Shown: one piece after another, positions 1 to 11,725 of the stretch
How the letters are laid out: each line of letters opens with the position of its first letter
Numbering within the stretch: position 1 is the stretch's first letter
Source: Pegoplata infirma
Lineage: Eukaryota; Arthropoda; Insecta; Diptera; Anthomyiidae
Length of the DNA stretch: 64,000 bases
Assembly: GCA_963921195.1 (NCBI GenBank)
Contig: OY992537.1
Location: 77,382,894-77,446,893, forward strand
Direction of reading: 5' to 3'
Translations under genes and position numbers: made by a program
Notes under the pieces: generated by a model
What the model was told of the DNA's origin: nothing
Database searches by the model: none
The model's input: the letters and a program-made list of their open reading frames with translations, nothing else

Positions 1-1027
1 TTTTTGGTTTTTCTAATTTTCAAAAACTGGGCTTAGAAGGCGTGGTCAAATATTGAAAAATGGTCAAATTTTTGGCGAGTTGCATTGATTAAATATTTAT
101 CACATTAAAACGGAATGCACCACAATCTCAAAAATGTAAATTCTTATATAATTTTGTATGGGCTATCGATAAATTTTTTTTGAAAATTTTCAGAACCCGT
201 TCTGAAATTTTCCATTTTTTAAAAAAGTCAATTTATCAAAAATCCGGCCACTTTTTTTATTTTTTTTTTTAGTTTAGATGTTTGTCCATCCACACAACAA
301 AAATTCAGACACGCGTTCGTCGTTTTTTTTGAGAAAATCGCATTTGAATTTTAAATTTCATAACAATTTAGTAATTTGCTTGTATTTTCTTGTTTTAACG
401 TTGCGAATGAGTAATATTAATTGCATAAATATTACTCATACGCTCTGTTAAAACAAGAAAATACAAGCAAATTTTTATGAAATTTAAATTTCAAATGCGG
501 TTTTCTCGAAAAAACGAAAAACGCGTTTCTGAATTTTTTGTGTGGATGGACAAACATCTAAACTTTTAAAAAAAGTTAAAAAAAGGCCGGATTTTTTGAT
601 AAATTGACTTTTTTAAAAAATGGAAAATTTCAGAACGGGTTCTGAAAATTTAAAAAAAGAAAAATTTTAATCGATAGCCCATACAAAACTATATAAAAAT
701 GAAAATTTTTAAGATTGTGGTGCATTCCTTTTTAAAGTGATAAATATTTAATCAAGGCAACTTGCCACATATTTCACCATTTTTCCAATATTTGACCACG
801 CCTCCTAAGCCCAGTTTTTGAAAAATTGAAAAACCAAAAACGCAATTTTCTAAGCTCCATATAGGGCTATCCATACAACCTATTCAGAAGTTTACGGTAC
901 ACGTGTTTTTTGTTCGCTGGACATTTGGTGTGGAATGCCTCATATAGGGCTACCAATGCAACCTTTTCAGAAATTCATGTGACACATGTTTTTTTTCAAT
1001 GGAAATTTGGTGTGGAATGCCTCATAT
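1..1027. repeat. Foldback element FB1, copy 1 (left end outside window)
   Basis: A long imperfect palindrome. The arm at 1-410 is repeated in reverse complement at 430-840, around a centre near 418-428 where 'gagtaatatt' faces 'aatattactc'. The right arm continues to a terminal segment with 'tttggtgtggaatgcctcat', which occurs twice (about 927-948 and 1005-1027). The matching left terminus lies before base 1. Two more copies are at 17293-19495 and 20191-20685. No coding capacity is seen, so it must depend on enzymes supplied in trans. The superfamily is unknown because no target duplication can be read. Confidence 0.8.
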
Positions 1028-1273
1028 GTGTTGCTTTAATACATGTTCATATTTAATTAAGTTTGAAAATATTTAATAAGAGATGGCACAGAATTTGAAA
1101 AAGTAATCCCGACATTTTCAAATTCTAGTGTTTTAAAAATTTGATGAAAATTTGAGGTAATAATTTTAAACAAATTTTAAAGAATTTTTTTTTAATATTT
1201 TACTTGAATCCCTAATATTGTGGGATTTTGAGATTCTGCATTTTTCGATTGGCATTCCTACTGCTACAAACAC

Positions 1274-1734
1274 CCCAGCAAAAAAAGTGCGGAGTACTTC
1301 TATTTGGAGTGCTTTAAAACTATAACAAATGTAATGAAATACAACAAAAATAACAAAAAACACAAGAAAAAAACACACAAACAGTTTTTTCTACTCCATA
1401 AAAAGTTGTTATTCATCACTTAACTCATTACCTTCCGCGACACTCCCATACAAAAGTAAGTAGATATTCAGTAGATAAGAAGTACTCCGAGCTTTCAAAC
1501 AACTTCCAACTACTTCCACGGAGTAGTTCTTATCTACTGAATATCTACTTACATTTGTATGGAGGTGTCGCGATAGGTAATGAGTTAAGTGCTGAATATC
1601 TATGTATTCTGGAGTAGAAAAAACTTTTTGTGTGTTTTTGTCTTGTGTTTTTTGTTATTTTTGTTGTATTTCATTACATTTGTTTTAGTTTTAAAGCACT
1701 CCACTGAGAAGTGGTAATGACTTTTTTTGCAGGG
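1274..1734. mobile_element. CAGCAAAA-type foldback MITE, copy 1
   Basis: Ends are inverted: 'cccagcaaaaaaagt' at the left and its near reverse complement ending 'tttttttgcaggg' at the right. The two halves are reverse complements over about 230 bp, meeting near 1500. The AT-rich frames open on the minus strand at 1166-1378 and 1600-1791 come from these arms and neighbouring sequence and are not genes. The same termini occur at 5858-6587 and 23702-24408, and single ends occur at about 29314 and 43243. Confidence 0.7.
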
Positions 1735-2575
1735 ACATAACTCAAAACAAAATATTGAAACATTTGAACAATGCATCAATAATAAATGCAATAATGAAGT
1801 TTGTTAGATATAGAATCAATCAATATTTATTTTTTTGTTGTATCGTTTAAATTGCCGGCAATAGAAAATAAAATACACAGAATATATGAAACAATATTGA
1901 ACTTTGAACATTAAAACAAATATTTAAAAATTAGAAATCAGAGAGGGGAAAAATAGCAAGTTTTTAGCTCTTTTATTTTGAACTGCATCGTGTTAAGAAC
2001 AGATGGACGGGCATTCATAGGATGTCTTTGACTTGATTGTGGTTTTGGTTCTAGAACAATATTAAGATTTTTAACAAGAAAAATATTTCTGAGGTTTGTA
2101 ACTGCATTTTGAATGAACCAAAAAAAACTTGGTACACTCAAAAAAAAACTATTAAAACGCCTGGTAAAATGCCTTGTAATCCCGTTCTACCAATATTTAA
2201 AAATTTTCCTTGTTTTTTAACAAAAAATCTTGTACTTACTCAGTTGGAAAATGTGTCACCAAGGAAATTTCCACAGTGATTCCTTCAGGTTCTGACAAAT
2301 CATAGGTTATCCTTGATGACATGTCCTAACATTGTCAGCACCGAATGTTTGCTTTAAGAGTGTGGACAATTCCTCTAAGACGTCTAAAAGGAAACGCCTT
2401 CAGAATAGCATTAAATTAGAATTTAAAATCTGTGCAACTCTTAAATTTCCCAGAAAAAGATGGCAATATTATCAATTTATTTAAAATAAAATCAAAATCT
2501 AACAAGTAGAATAAAAGTAATAAATAGACAAACAATTTTCAAAATAAAGTTTTGAACAAGAAGTTAAGTGTGGGA
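1735..2575. other. AT-rich DNA without recognised gene
   Basis: No firm feature. A minus-strand open stretch at about 1938-2141 has a less AT-driven composition than its neighbours (Pro, Gln and Arg present) but starts at TTG and matches nothing I recognise. A lone 'tacactcaaaaaaaa' at about 2134 resembles the end of the CACTC TIR family seen at 13848 and 27410, but no partner end was found. Confidence 0.4.
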
Positions 2576-2700
2576 CTTATAAACTGGAGGTTCCAGGTTC
2601 AAATCTAGTTGGGACTAAAACATGCGAAAAGTTTTTTCTAAATATGAGAAAGATAATTTATAAAGGAAAAGGAAAAAAAGTAAAAACTAAAGGAAATATT
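2576..2700 (+). repeat. Possible tRNA-derived SINE-like piece
   Basis: A segment with 'ccaggttcaaatctag' resembles a pol III B box (consensus GGTTCRANYCC) and is followed by an A-rich tail region. No convincing A box or target duplication is visible. It could be chance or a heavily decayed SINE. Confidence 0.2.
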
Positions 2701-3984
2701 ATTGTATTTTCGCATGACCTACGTCAGACATTTCCCCAAAGAAGTCTTAGGTGACATGTCCACAGAAGGTCAGCCCTGACCACTGCTGACTTTGAGCGAG
2801 GACATTTTGAAAATTTGTATGAAACTGTCCTCAACCCAGTACGTAGAGATGTCTTGTGTATGTCAGCAGTGACTCTGACATGTCACCGCTCCGTCACTGA
2901 GGATGGCTCGAGGACGTTGCTAACTGGGAATTTCTCCTATAGAAAAAGTCTCTTATTTAGAGTATTTTTAGTCAAAAAAATTTCCTTTAAGGCAAATAAA
3001 ATTTTTTTTTTGCTGATAAACATTTTATGCGCTTAAAAAAGCAGTAAAAACAGAAATATGACGAAGAAATTTATTTTTCCAGAATCTAAAGAATTTTTTG
3101 AGTTTGAGTTTGATTTTTTTTTTATTAAAAAATTGTCTATAAAAAAACTTTTACTTTCACGAAAAATCGTCAAAATGTATAAATTAATTCTATGTGCCAA
3201 ATATTGCACATTTTTTTGTTCTTTTGAAATTGAATTTGATCCAGTTTTACTTTCACAATGCACATGTGTACATAAATATAGAACTTATGTACAAATACTT
3301 CAGTATATTGATGGAAAGAGAGATGATGTATTGATATTTTTATGTTTGAATTGCATAAAAATCAAATTACGAGTATATTGTTAAACAATATTAAATAAAG
3401 AATTTATAAAGTTTTTAAATTAAATGCATAAACATGATTGATGATAATAAATGTTTACACAAGTTTTTTTTTGTAATAGAAATTGAAAAGTAAAATGACA
3501 AAAAAAGATATGGTAATAATGAAGTATCAGGGTTTAAAAAAAAGGAGAGTTAAATAATAAACCGAAAAGTAGTTAATTGTACAATATGAAAGAAAAAAAT
3601 TATTTAAAATCAGGTCTCATTAAAGAGTAGAGAGAAGTTGCGTATGGGAAAGAGGGGAGATACTCATTAAGATTTTGCTGTTGTGTTAATAGGGAGGGGG
3701 AAAACTTACGTTTTTTTTTTTTTTTTTGTTTTCGAGAATTTTTTACATTTCTCCAAAAAAAAAAAAAAATTATAAGAACATTTTATACAGATCAAAAGGG
3801 TCATTAAAGACATATCCAATGGCTTATTGGTCGTGTACAAATTGTGCTTCGGTAATTTATTTTTGCATTGTTCAGTTAATATGGATGGATTCGTATATAA
3901 GAGCGGATTTACGTTGTATTAAGAAATTTTATGTTCCGAAAATCAAAATATTCGGGTCGGAACATTGTGTAACTGGGATTTGGT
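2701..3984. other. Intergenic or repeat-derived DNA, no gene recognised
   Basis: 2701-2945 is less AT-rich and has several 'gacatgtc' words in both orientations. One more occurs near 2318, so 2160-2945 could be an eroded inverted repeat. 2950-3984 is AT-rich with long A/T homopolymers; open frames here have low-complexity Phe/Lys/Ile content and no family resemblance. Confidence 0.35.
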
Positions 3985-5456
3985 AAAAATGTCAGGAAAA
4001 TCGAAGAACTTTAACCTGTGCCACTTTAAAGTCAAGGTTAGGTTGGATGGATGTCCGCCGTTTGGCAAATTTACTCAAAAGCCATAAGGCCCATTGTGAT
4101 TCCCTTAAGTGTCATTTCCTTACTTCCCATCGTCTACAAAGGTGTACTTCTTAAGCCAACAGCTTTCTTAAGATATTCTGGTGAAAATTCAATAAAACTC
4201 CGTTTAGGCATTCCAGGGCATTGAAAAATATATGTCCTAAATTTGTTAGGCTGCGTTTCATCAGACCAATATATTTACATAGCATTGGCGGTACTGAATC
4301 CTCCTCCTTTACTACCCCACAACTCCTAGAAAATTTGTTGTCAGAGATATCCATTAGAACAGCCATGTGGCCGAATTTATATATTCCTACTCCTGCCAGT
4401 ATGCTAACCGTTCGTTTGCCAAAAAGAAAAACTTTTCTATGTTCTTAGGATTTCGCAGTGGCCACAGGGTTCGCGACATTCAACACATAGTCAGTGATAT
4501 CCATTTATCTTTCATCCATTTCCATGATATACTGTCAATTCCGTTTATTAACTTTATTTTAGGGACTTAGATGTCAGGTTCAACCAGTTCCCCCATCGAA
4601 GCAGAGCTTTTACTTGCGCACTCAATAGCTAATTTGTTCCTGGCGATCCCACTATATCCTGGGACTCAGATTATCTTGACTGTATAGTATACTGATGGAT
4701 TTGGCGAATGTATACAGTCCTTAACGGTTCCCGATTCCACAGAGTTTAATTCAGAGGCCTTCAGAGCTGCGAGACTATCTACGAAAATGTATATGGCGCA
4801 GGGACTATAGTCTCCTGTCATAATCATATGCGCGGCTTTATCAATTGGAAGTACCTCAGCCTGGAAAACACTACACTTGTCAGAAAGTCTTAATGAAGCA
4901 CTGCTTTCGAGGCATTCAGAATATACTCCTGAACCCGAAATCCATCTCCAACTTCGATCCGTTCGTAAAAATTGAGATCGCATTCTCTGTCATAACAAAG
5001 TTTTTCACTTGGACCTCGAATATTCTCTTAAAGCTCGACTGGGGGGAGATAAAGTTGGATTTTTATTACAGCTCCGTACCGCCCAACATACCTAATATGT
5101 TTGAAGGTCCCCAAGAGCGTTGCTTAAGCATTTGCGACTCTCTTGACGTGAGAGCCGATTTTGCTGCTGAGCAACCTGCTGATCTAATAGTGCCTGTGAT
5201 TCCCACACACGCCAGTCGTTGTTCCTTCTATATTTTGCAGCGATATGATTTCTTATTCACTGCTCTTCAGCACATGAGGGAGCCATTGGAGTCAGTATTG
5301 GTCTAATTAGCGCACTATACATCCAGTGGATGATATACGGTTTTAGACCCCACCTTCTTCCTAAAGTTCGTGTAGGTTTAAAAAACACATACCGACACAT
5401 AATTTTATCTATATTTCTTTTCCAAGAAAGCTTTGAGTCCAGGATTGCACATACAA
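3985..5456 (-). pseudogene. Decayed jockey-like non-LTR retrotransposon (RT end, RNase H, C-terminal zinc-knuckle region)
   Basis: Read on the minus strand, three blocks follow in the order expected for ORF2 of jockey/R1-group elements. At about 5450-5270 lies the end of the reverse transcriptase, with 'LDSKLSWKRNID' and 'HWMYSALIRPIL'. At 4983-4666 lies an RNase H-like domain with 'TDRS' (usually TDGS), 'VFQAE' and 'VDSLAALKA'. At about 4366-4150 lies the usual C-terminal part, with a Cys followed by an acidic stretch, 'LGHIFF' and 'LLNFHQNIL'. Frameshifts and stops separate the blocks. The tail near 4030-4100 contains 'aacctaacct' on the minus strand, as many such elements do. The 5' part is missing where the next repeat begins. 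Function is lost. Confidence 0.8.
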
Positions 5457-5857
5457 GGAAAGTTTCTCAACCCTTACGAACCGATTTGCATGAAACTTAA
5501 AATATATATAAAAGAGAGAATTCTAAGATTGGGGCGGTAATTTAGGAGTTATAAAAATGTGTCAAAAAATTTTTGGATTTTTCAGCCATTTCTTTCTAAG
5601 AAACTACATGATGTTTGAGAAGAAAGGTTTTTTAATTGCTATCTAATAATGATATAACCTTGTAAAAATTCGGATTCTTCAAAAAAAATTTCAGGAAAAT
5701 GTATAAATTTTTGGGGGTATTTATGTGCAGATATAGACTTACGTTATCCATATGAATAAGAAACCATCTTTATTAGGTTTAAGTCGAGTCGTATTTTTGC
5801 TCTTGACGATATTCCTGTTAGTTCGGGAGTTATCGAAATTTTCCCGAAGGTTCACAT

Positions 5858-6587
5858 CCCAGCAAAACTTTGGTAATGGGTAGTGATTATATAACACATT
5901 ACCAGGTAATGCATGTAACTTATTTGTAGCATTATTTTATGATGTCTTACCAAACATTTGTTCCACAACGTATTATTTTCAAGTGAAAAATAATGCATTA
6001 CTAATAATTTGCTACGTAATGCATGATTATTGGAAAAATGTATTTCATCTTTGTTATTTCTAAACATTAAATCATGGATGACTTATATTTGGTTACATTA
6101 TGTATTATTTGAAAGTTTGAAATAATGTATTATTTATAATTGGATGCATAATGCATTAAAATAACATAAAAAATTATTATTTTATAAAAAAATGTATAAG
6201 TTTAAACTAGAGATGGTCTCACGACAGGAAATTTATAATTTCTCACTCACGAGCATATTTTATCAACTTACACTCACTTACAATCACGTGAATAAATTTA
6301 ATACAAAATTACTTTTTCACTACTCGTAACACCTTATATATTATCTTCTGGTATGCTATATTATTTCATTTCTCGTAACCTATAAAATATCATATATTTT
6401 ACACCTTACTCGTATTCTTCGTTATAAATTTATGACTTATTTTATACCTTACTGGTATTCTCTGTGATAATGTGGATGCATTACTTTGAGTCTCATCGCC
6501 TGTTAAAATCATCAATGCTGCAATGTATAAAATAAGAGATCCTATACCTTATTTTATACCTTATTTGGTAATCTAAGTTTTGCTGGG
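5858..6587. mobile_element. CAGCAAAA-type TIR element, copy 2, nested
   Basis: Termini 'cccagcaaaactttggta' and 'taagttttgctggg' are inverted. The same 0.7 kb element occurs inverted at 23702-24408. The sister copy of the host foldback shows the empty site: 'cacatggtttcat' near 49020 corresponds to the split flanks 'cacat' and 'attgtttcat' here. The interior is rich in 'aatgcatta' and 'taatgc' words and contains a truncated hAT end (6213-6345) that both copies share. No coding sequence. Confidence 0.8.
6213..6345. mobile_element. Truncated end of the GAGATGG hAT MITE, carried inside another element
   Basis: Begins 'tagagatgg' and continues with 'cacgacagg', 'ctcacgagcatatttt' and 'caatcacgtgaataaa', matching one end of the hAT MITE at 13516-15069. 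The other end is absent. The same fragment sits in the sister element (about 23930-24058), so it was captured before that element multiplied. Confidence 0.7.
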
Positions 6588-6911
6588 ATTGTTTCATAAG
6601 ATGACATCGAAATTTTTAAACATTGATATGGCCGACAAGCCGAGACACACCAACCTTAAAACCGTCTCTTTTATAAATATTTTTAGTTTCAGGCAAATCG
6701 GTTCAATTCGTTTTCTTGGGGTTTTTTTTGGGGTTCTTAAAAGGGATTGAGGTAAAATTTTCGGATTTTGTGGATAATTTAAAAACAATTTATTTTATTT
6801 TTTTTTTCAAATGCATATGATTCATTTTTCAACAAAAATTGTGCAAAAACTGCATAGATTCATTTTTGTTTTTATAATTCAAAGATTTAAACACGAGATT
6901 TTTTTATGCTA

Positions 6912-7508
6912 ATACCGTCGGACAGCCAATATTAAACATGAACCAGATGATGTACGTCTGAAAGTAGAGATCAAATGGAGTAAAGCTGCATTTACAGTTT
7001 TTCATTTCGTGATCCTGTTTCCGTTTAAAAGGACTTTAAAGTTTAAAAGGATACATTTTGTAAAATATTTTTGAAATATTTGTACTTGTCCTAGGATGAC
7101 ACTTAAAAAGAAGGTTCTTTCCTAATTTTTCCATATTTTTTTTATTTTGAAATATCAGGATAAAATGATGTGAATAAAGTCATTTAAAAACATTATCAAA
7201 ATATATTGTTGAAAATTGTGAATGATATTGAAGGATACATTTTTAAAAGGACAAAACTTACCTTCATTTTCCTGATATATAAAAATAATAAAATAGGAAA
7301 ATTAGGGGATATGCCCTTCTTTAATTTGCTATCACCAGTGGCATCCTGACAAGTACAAATATTAAAAAAATATTTTATAAAATTTATGCCAAAGGAAACA
7401 GGATCACGAAAAAAAAACTGTAAATGCAGTTTTACATTAATCTTCACTTTCAAACGTATATTATCCATTTCGTGTTTAACGACTTTTTTCATTTTTGTCG
7501 GACGGTGT
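6912..7508. mobile_element. ACACCGTCC-type foldback element, copy 1
   Basis: The right end reads 'tgtcggacggtgt'; the left end is a mutated mirror ('ataccgtcggaca'). The arms pair through 'cagtttttcatttcgtg' on the left and its reverse complement near 7410-7430, giving a hairpin of about 600 bp. A related copy lacking its left end is at 23030-23580, and the outer shell of the nest at 13134-15700 has the same termini. No protein. Confidence 0.7.
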
Positions 7509-7820
7509 AACTGGTTTTTCTCAACCAGTTTATAAAAACTTTTTTTTTCTGTTATTCTAAAATATTTTTATAATAATGATCATATGTAAGTTTAAATTGC
7601 TTTAGAAAACATTTACTTAATTCCTACTTACAATTATTTTACTATTAAATTGTACATTTATAGTTTTTTGAGTTGTACACACAGCATGCAGATTAGCCTC
7701 TCACGAAAATGTTTTTTTTTTTTGTTTAATAATGATAAGAGCAGTGAAGTAGTCAAATAACAGAAAATCACTCAGCAAAAACCAATAATATGAGTAAGTT
7801 GCTACCTTGCAATTTCAATA
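7509..7820. other. AT-rich spacer
   Basis: Homopolymer-rich DNA. I see no gene or repeat boundary in it. Confidence 0.4.
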
Positions 7821-7828
7821 TTCATTAC

Positions 7829-8437
7829 TAGGGATGAGATTTTCATGCACTAAAAAATAAAAAATATTCGCTTAAAATATGCGCTAATAATTTCAAAATA
7901 TGCACTAAAAAACCTAAAAATATGCACTAAAAAATAAACTGTGTGCAATAAAAATCTTGTTTTCATACGAAAAAACTTCTTAAAAAGCAAAAAAATAACG
8001 CCGGGTTTAAGTAGTAACATTTAAAACTTAAGGTAAACAAGATTTTTTTAGAAATTAAAATAGTCTATAAAAAAATAAAAAGAAAAAAATATTTTTCTCA
8101 TTTTCAAAATAAATTTTTAAAGTAAAAAAAATATTTTTTCTTATTTTCAAAACAAATTTTTAAAATTTAAAAAAAAATTTTTGAAAGAAATAAACTACAA
8201 TTTGTGTTTTTGCTAACTTATGTCAACATATGCAAAAATATTCACTTAAAAATTGGGAATATGAACAAAATATGCAGTTAAAACCAAAATATGAAAAAAT
8301 ATGTATTTTCACCAAAATATGCAAAAACAAATTGATGGCTTTTTAACACAAATTTCTTGATTCGAAAATATAAATAGTCTATATCGTTTTTAGACTGTCG
8401 ACAAAAAACATACATTTGCATGGAAATCACATCCCTA
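7829..8437. mobile_element. hAT-type MITE (TAGGGATG family), copy 1, with 8-bp target duplication
   Basis: Termini 'tagggatgagattttcat' and its mirror ending 'atcaca(t)ccc ta' are inverted. The flanks carry an identical 8-bp target duplication, TTCATTAC, at 7821-7828 and 8438-8445. Eight-base duplications and TAGGGATG-like ends are the signature of the hAT superfamily. The interior is AT-rich with many 'atatgca' words and no transposase. A second, heavily interrupted copy is at 20019-24982. Confidence 0.9.
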
Positions 8438-8445
8438 TTCATTAC

Positions 8446-9084
8446 TTTAACGCGGCGATGTCATTGAAAGTAATGCTGAAAGTTATTAACGGCAAAGCTC
8501 ATTGTCAGGTAATGCAATCCCATTTGCATTACCCAAAATGGCAAAAAAGTGGTTATCTCCAATATCATCGCCTTGTTAAAGTAATGAAAATTGAAATTGG
8601 TGTACCCGTGTTTTTGGATTTTGCTGTTTATTTAAATATATTTTTCTGGACATGCTATTCTACATACTTATCTAATTGGTAAAATTCTATGACTCTGTCT
8701 GCATCATATAACCTGCAATACAATTGTAATATAAAATTGTTGCAACATGAATGTAATGTATTTTTGTTACATCCTCTAAAACATTTGACAATATTATCAA
8801 CACACACTAGATAGAGCAAGTGTGTCAAACATTTATTTAGATACAAGTAAATGCTACTTACAAATTACTACAATTGTAACAAAAATCAATGAAGCATTAA
8901 GTTACACTTGAAGTTGAAAATAAAAATTATTTCGAATGAAAAATAAAAACAAGACATTAAGTTTTATGTAACGAAAAATAAAAATAATTTTAAATAGATT
9001 TAAAAATTGTGGTTTTAAAAATTATATATAGAAGAATTCCAAAATATTTGACTACAAAAAAACACTTTTTCGGCCTTACCTATT
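8446..9084. other. AT-rich DNA, no gene recognised
   Basis: 8446-8600 has several 'aatgc' and 'taatgc' words like the interior of CAGCAAAA elements, and 'actcagcaaaaacc' lies on the other side of the hAT at 7773. The hAT may therefore sit in an eroded element of that family. The rest shows nothing. Confidence 0.3.
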
Positions 9085-11240
9085 TTAATTGTCTTAAAAA
9101 TTGGTATGTATGTTCTTCTGATTTTTGTTGAATTTCGGTTTTTGTTATTTAGTAAAAATTGTGAATGGTTCGCGTTTTATCGCTGTTCAAAGTTGGTGTT
9201 TTGCAACAATTGTATGATAAATACACAATGTTTAAATGATCATATCTTTAGAACGCATCATCCGATTGCCACGAAATAAAGCGCAAAATAATGGTTATGT
9301 CCTGTACTTAAAACAGAATTTTGAAAAAGGATAGGATGCTTTGCAAAAAGGACATTGAATTTAAAAAAATGTCCTTAATTTGCAAATATCTCAAAATGCG
9401 TATCTTTAATTTTCCTATATTTTTTTGCACATATAGCCCAAAATGTACTTAACAACATATGCAAATCCCAAATTGGGGTGATAAGCGGTTTGTTTAAAAA
9501 CGTGGTTACATGAAACGACTTATTGATTTTTGTTAATAATTCTTGTTTACAAATGAAAAACAATTTCTGCGCACTAACCGCGAATAATTTTTTTGTATGT
9601 ATTTTGGATCGCTAAACTCAAAAATTTCATTAAAACGATATTTCGCGAATACATTTTTGTTTAATTAATTTTTTAGCGTTTTTTGAGGTATTTTTACTAT
9701 TTTGCTTATATCTTAAGTTCTGTTTATCTGATCTTCTCGCAATAAAAACCAAACTAAAGACAATCAAATTTCCAACATATCCTACATTCATCATTTTTTC
9801 ATCAGTTCATAACTTTACGCGCAAACAAATTTTTTAGCGTTATTTGGAGGTATTTTGACTATTTTTCTTATATCTTGAGTTACGCAAACAAATTTTTTAG
9901 CGTTATTTGGAGGTATTTTGACTATTTTTCTTATATCTTGAGTTACGTTTATCTGATCCTTCCGAAATAAGAACCAAATTAAAGACAATCAAATTTCCAA
10001 CAAATCCTACATTCATCGTTTATCAGTTGAAAGCTTTCCGTTCAATAGGCAAACATATGACTAAAATAAATTTTTTGATTAACAAATCATTTAAAAAAAA
10101 GTTTAAGAAATAGAAATCTTTGCAATTAATTACATCTTTTTATTTATCTGCAAAGCCTGAACATTTAGAAATATAATAAAGTTGATTTGATGAAAATCTA
10201 TATGTTTACTCCGAAGTTATCACAAATTTTATGAATATACATGATAAAATACAAAAAAAATGATAATTTTTTACAATTTCTGTTTTTAAAATTTTTAAAA
10301 AAGGAGCTTTGTTAATAAAAAATAGTTTTTCCTTGTTTGCCTATTGCGCGTAAAGTTATGAACTGATATAAAAATAATGAATGAAGGATTTGTTGGAAAT
10401 TTGATTGTCTTTAATTTGGTTCTTATTGCGAAAAGATCAGATGAACGGAACTCAAGATATAAGAAAAATAGTCAAAATACCTCCAAATAACGCTAAAAAA
10501 ATTATTTGCGCGTAAAGCTATGAACTGATGAAGAAATAATGAATGTAGGATTTGTTGGAAATTTGATTATCTTTAGTTTGGTTTTTATTGCGAGAAGATC
10601 AGATAAACAGAACTTAAGATATAAGCAAAATAGTTAAAATACCTCCAAAAAACGCTAAAAAATTCATTTGACAAAAATGTATTCGCGAAATGTTGTTTTA
10701 ATGAAATTTTTGAGTTTAGCGATCAAAAATACATATAAAAAAATTATTCGCGGTTAGTGCGCAGAAATTGTTTTTCATTTGTAAACGAGAGTTATTAACA
10801 AAAATCAATAAGGCGTTTCATGAAACCGCGTTTACAATTAAACCGCTTATCACCCCAACTTGGGATTTGCATATGTTGTTAAGTACATTTTGGGCTATAT
10901 GTGCAAAAAAATAAAGGAAAATTAAAGATACGCATTTTGAGATATTTGCAAATCAAGGACATTTTCTTAATTTCAATATCCTTTTTGCTAAGCATCCTAT
11001 CCTTTTTCAAAATTCTATTTTAAGTACAGGACATAACCATTATTTTGCGCTTTATTTCGTGATAATCGGATGATGCGTTCCAAAGATACGATCATTTAAA
11101 CATTATGTATTTCTCATAAAATTGTGGCAAAATACCAACTTTGAACAGCGATAAAACGCGAACCATTCACAATTTCGACTAAATAACAAAAACCGAAATT
11201 CAATAAAAATCAGAAGAATGGATATGTTAATTTTTTGATA
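9085..11240. repeat. Large foldback element with about 1 kb arms (FB9)
   Basis: The arm from about 9085 to 10080 is mirrored by 10320 to 11240. Matched landmarks are 'ttcttctgattttt' (9112) with 'aaaaatcagaagaa' (11204), 'gcgcactaaccgcgaat' (9570) with its complement near 10748, and 'cctattgcgcgtaaag' (10340) facing 'ctttacgcgcaaac' (9813). A central 240-bp spacer is not mirrored. No open frame survives. A diverged fragment of one arm lies at 21139-22074. Termini are uncertain and no target duplication was found. Confidence 0.8.
9821..9947. repeat. Two-copy 63-bp tandem duplication in FB9 arm
   Basis: The block beginning 'gcaaacaaattttttagcgt' at 9821 is repeated without visible change from 9884, each copy ending 'cttgagttacg'. 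The mirrored right arm has only one such block, so the duplication came after the foldback formed. Confidence 0.85.
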
Positions 11241-11619
11241 AATTGAACCACCATCGGCTGATTGCCTATGCTATTTTAAATGGAACCAGTCTATAAACAT
11301 TTCATTTATATATTTGATTTTGAGGTTTAAATAGAAGAAAACAAAATTCAATTCGATCGAACGGCTTTCGAGGTATCGCTATTTGCAATTTTCAAAAAAT
11401 TACGGTGTTTCCTACGATCAAAAAAATTTAAAACAAATCCTGTTATATATGATTTGAATTGAGAAAGTTGTGAAAGAAAAATATATTTTTCTAAAAACTT
11501 AAGACATCCTGGTTCGTTTCTTACTAGTTTCATATAATCCAGTTATTATAATCACCAGAAAAACTTTTAATGTCAAATTTATTCAGTTAATAGTCAATTA
11601 TATTCTATATGTGAAAATT
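11241..11619. other. AT-rich DNA, no gene recognised
   Basis: No repeat boundary or coding sequence that I can support. Confidence 0.4.
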
Positions 11620-11725
11620 ATTAGCAGATCGCAGCCGCCAAGGATTGAACCCATGATCTGTAATGTTTTTGCTATTAACTGCCTCTTAGATACGATCACT
11701 CTAGACCGATACGCTAAGTTAGCTG
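11620..11725 (-). repeat. tRNA-like SINE body
   Basis: On the minus strand an A-box-like 'tagcgtatcggt' near 11706 precedes a good B box, 'gggttcaatcc' near 11650, the order expected for a pol III promoter. The spacing is longer than in a tRNA and no acceptor stem is evident, so a tRNA-derived SINE is more likely than a working tRNA. Confidence 0.4.

Larger units (their letters stand above)
5457..6709. mobile_element. GGGAAG-type foldback element, copy 1, interrupted
   Basis: The left end ('tctcaaccctta' then 'gaaccgatttgc') and the right end ('ggcaaatcggttca') are inverted copies. The interior matches the intact copy at 48579-49156, including words such as 'catatgaataagaa' and 'attcctgttagttcg'. 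It is split by the CAGCAAAA element at 5858-6587. The right terminus is cut short by about 20 bp relative to the other copy. It abuts or truncates the jockey remnant on its left. Confidence 0.75.

Noticed and set aside
1166..1791. Two similar minus-strand open frames containing a KKHKTKTHKK-like stretch
   Set aside because: They overlap the two arms of the foldback at 1274-1734, are low complexity, and are not genes.
3058..3384. 108-codon plus-strand open frame
   Set aside because: Phe/Lys/Ile-rich as expected by chance in AT-rich DNA, with no domain or family resemblance.
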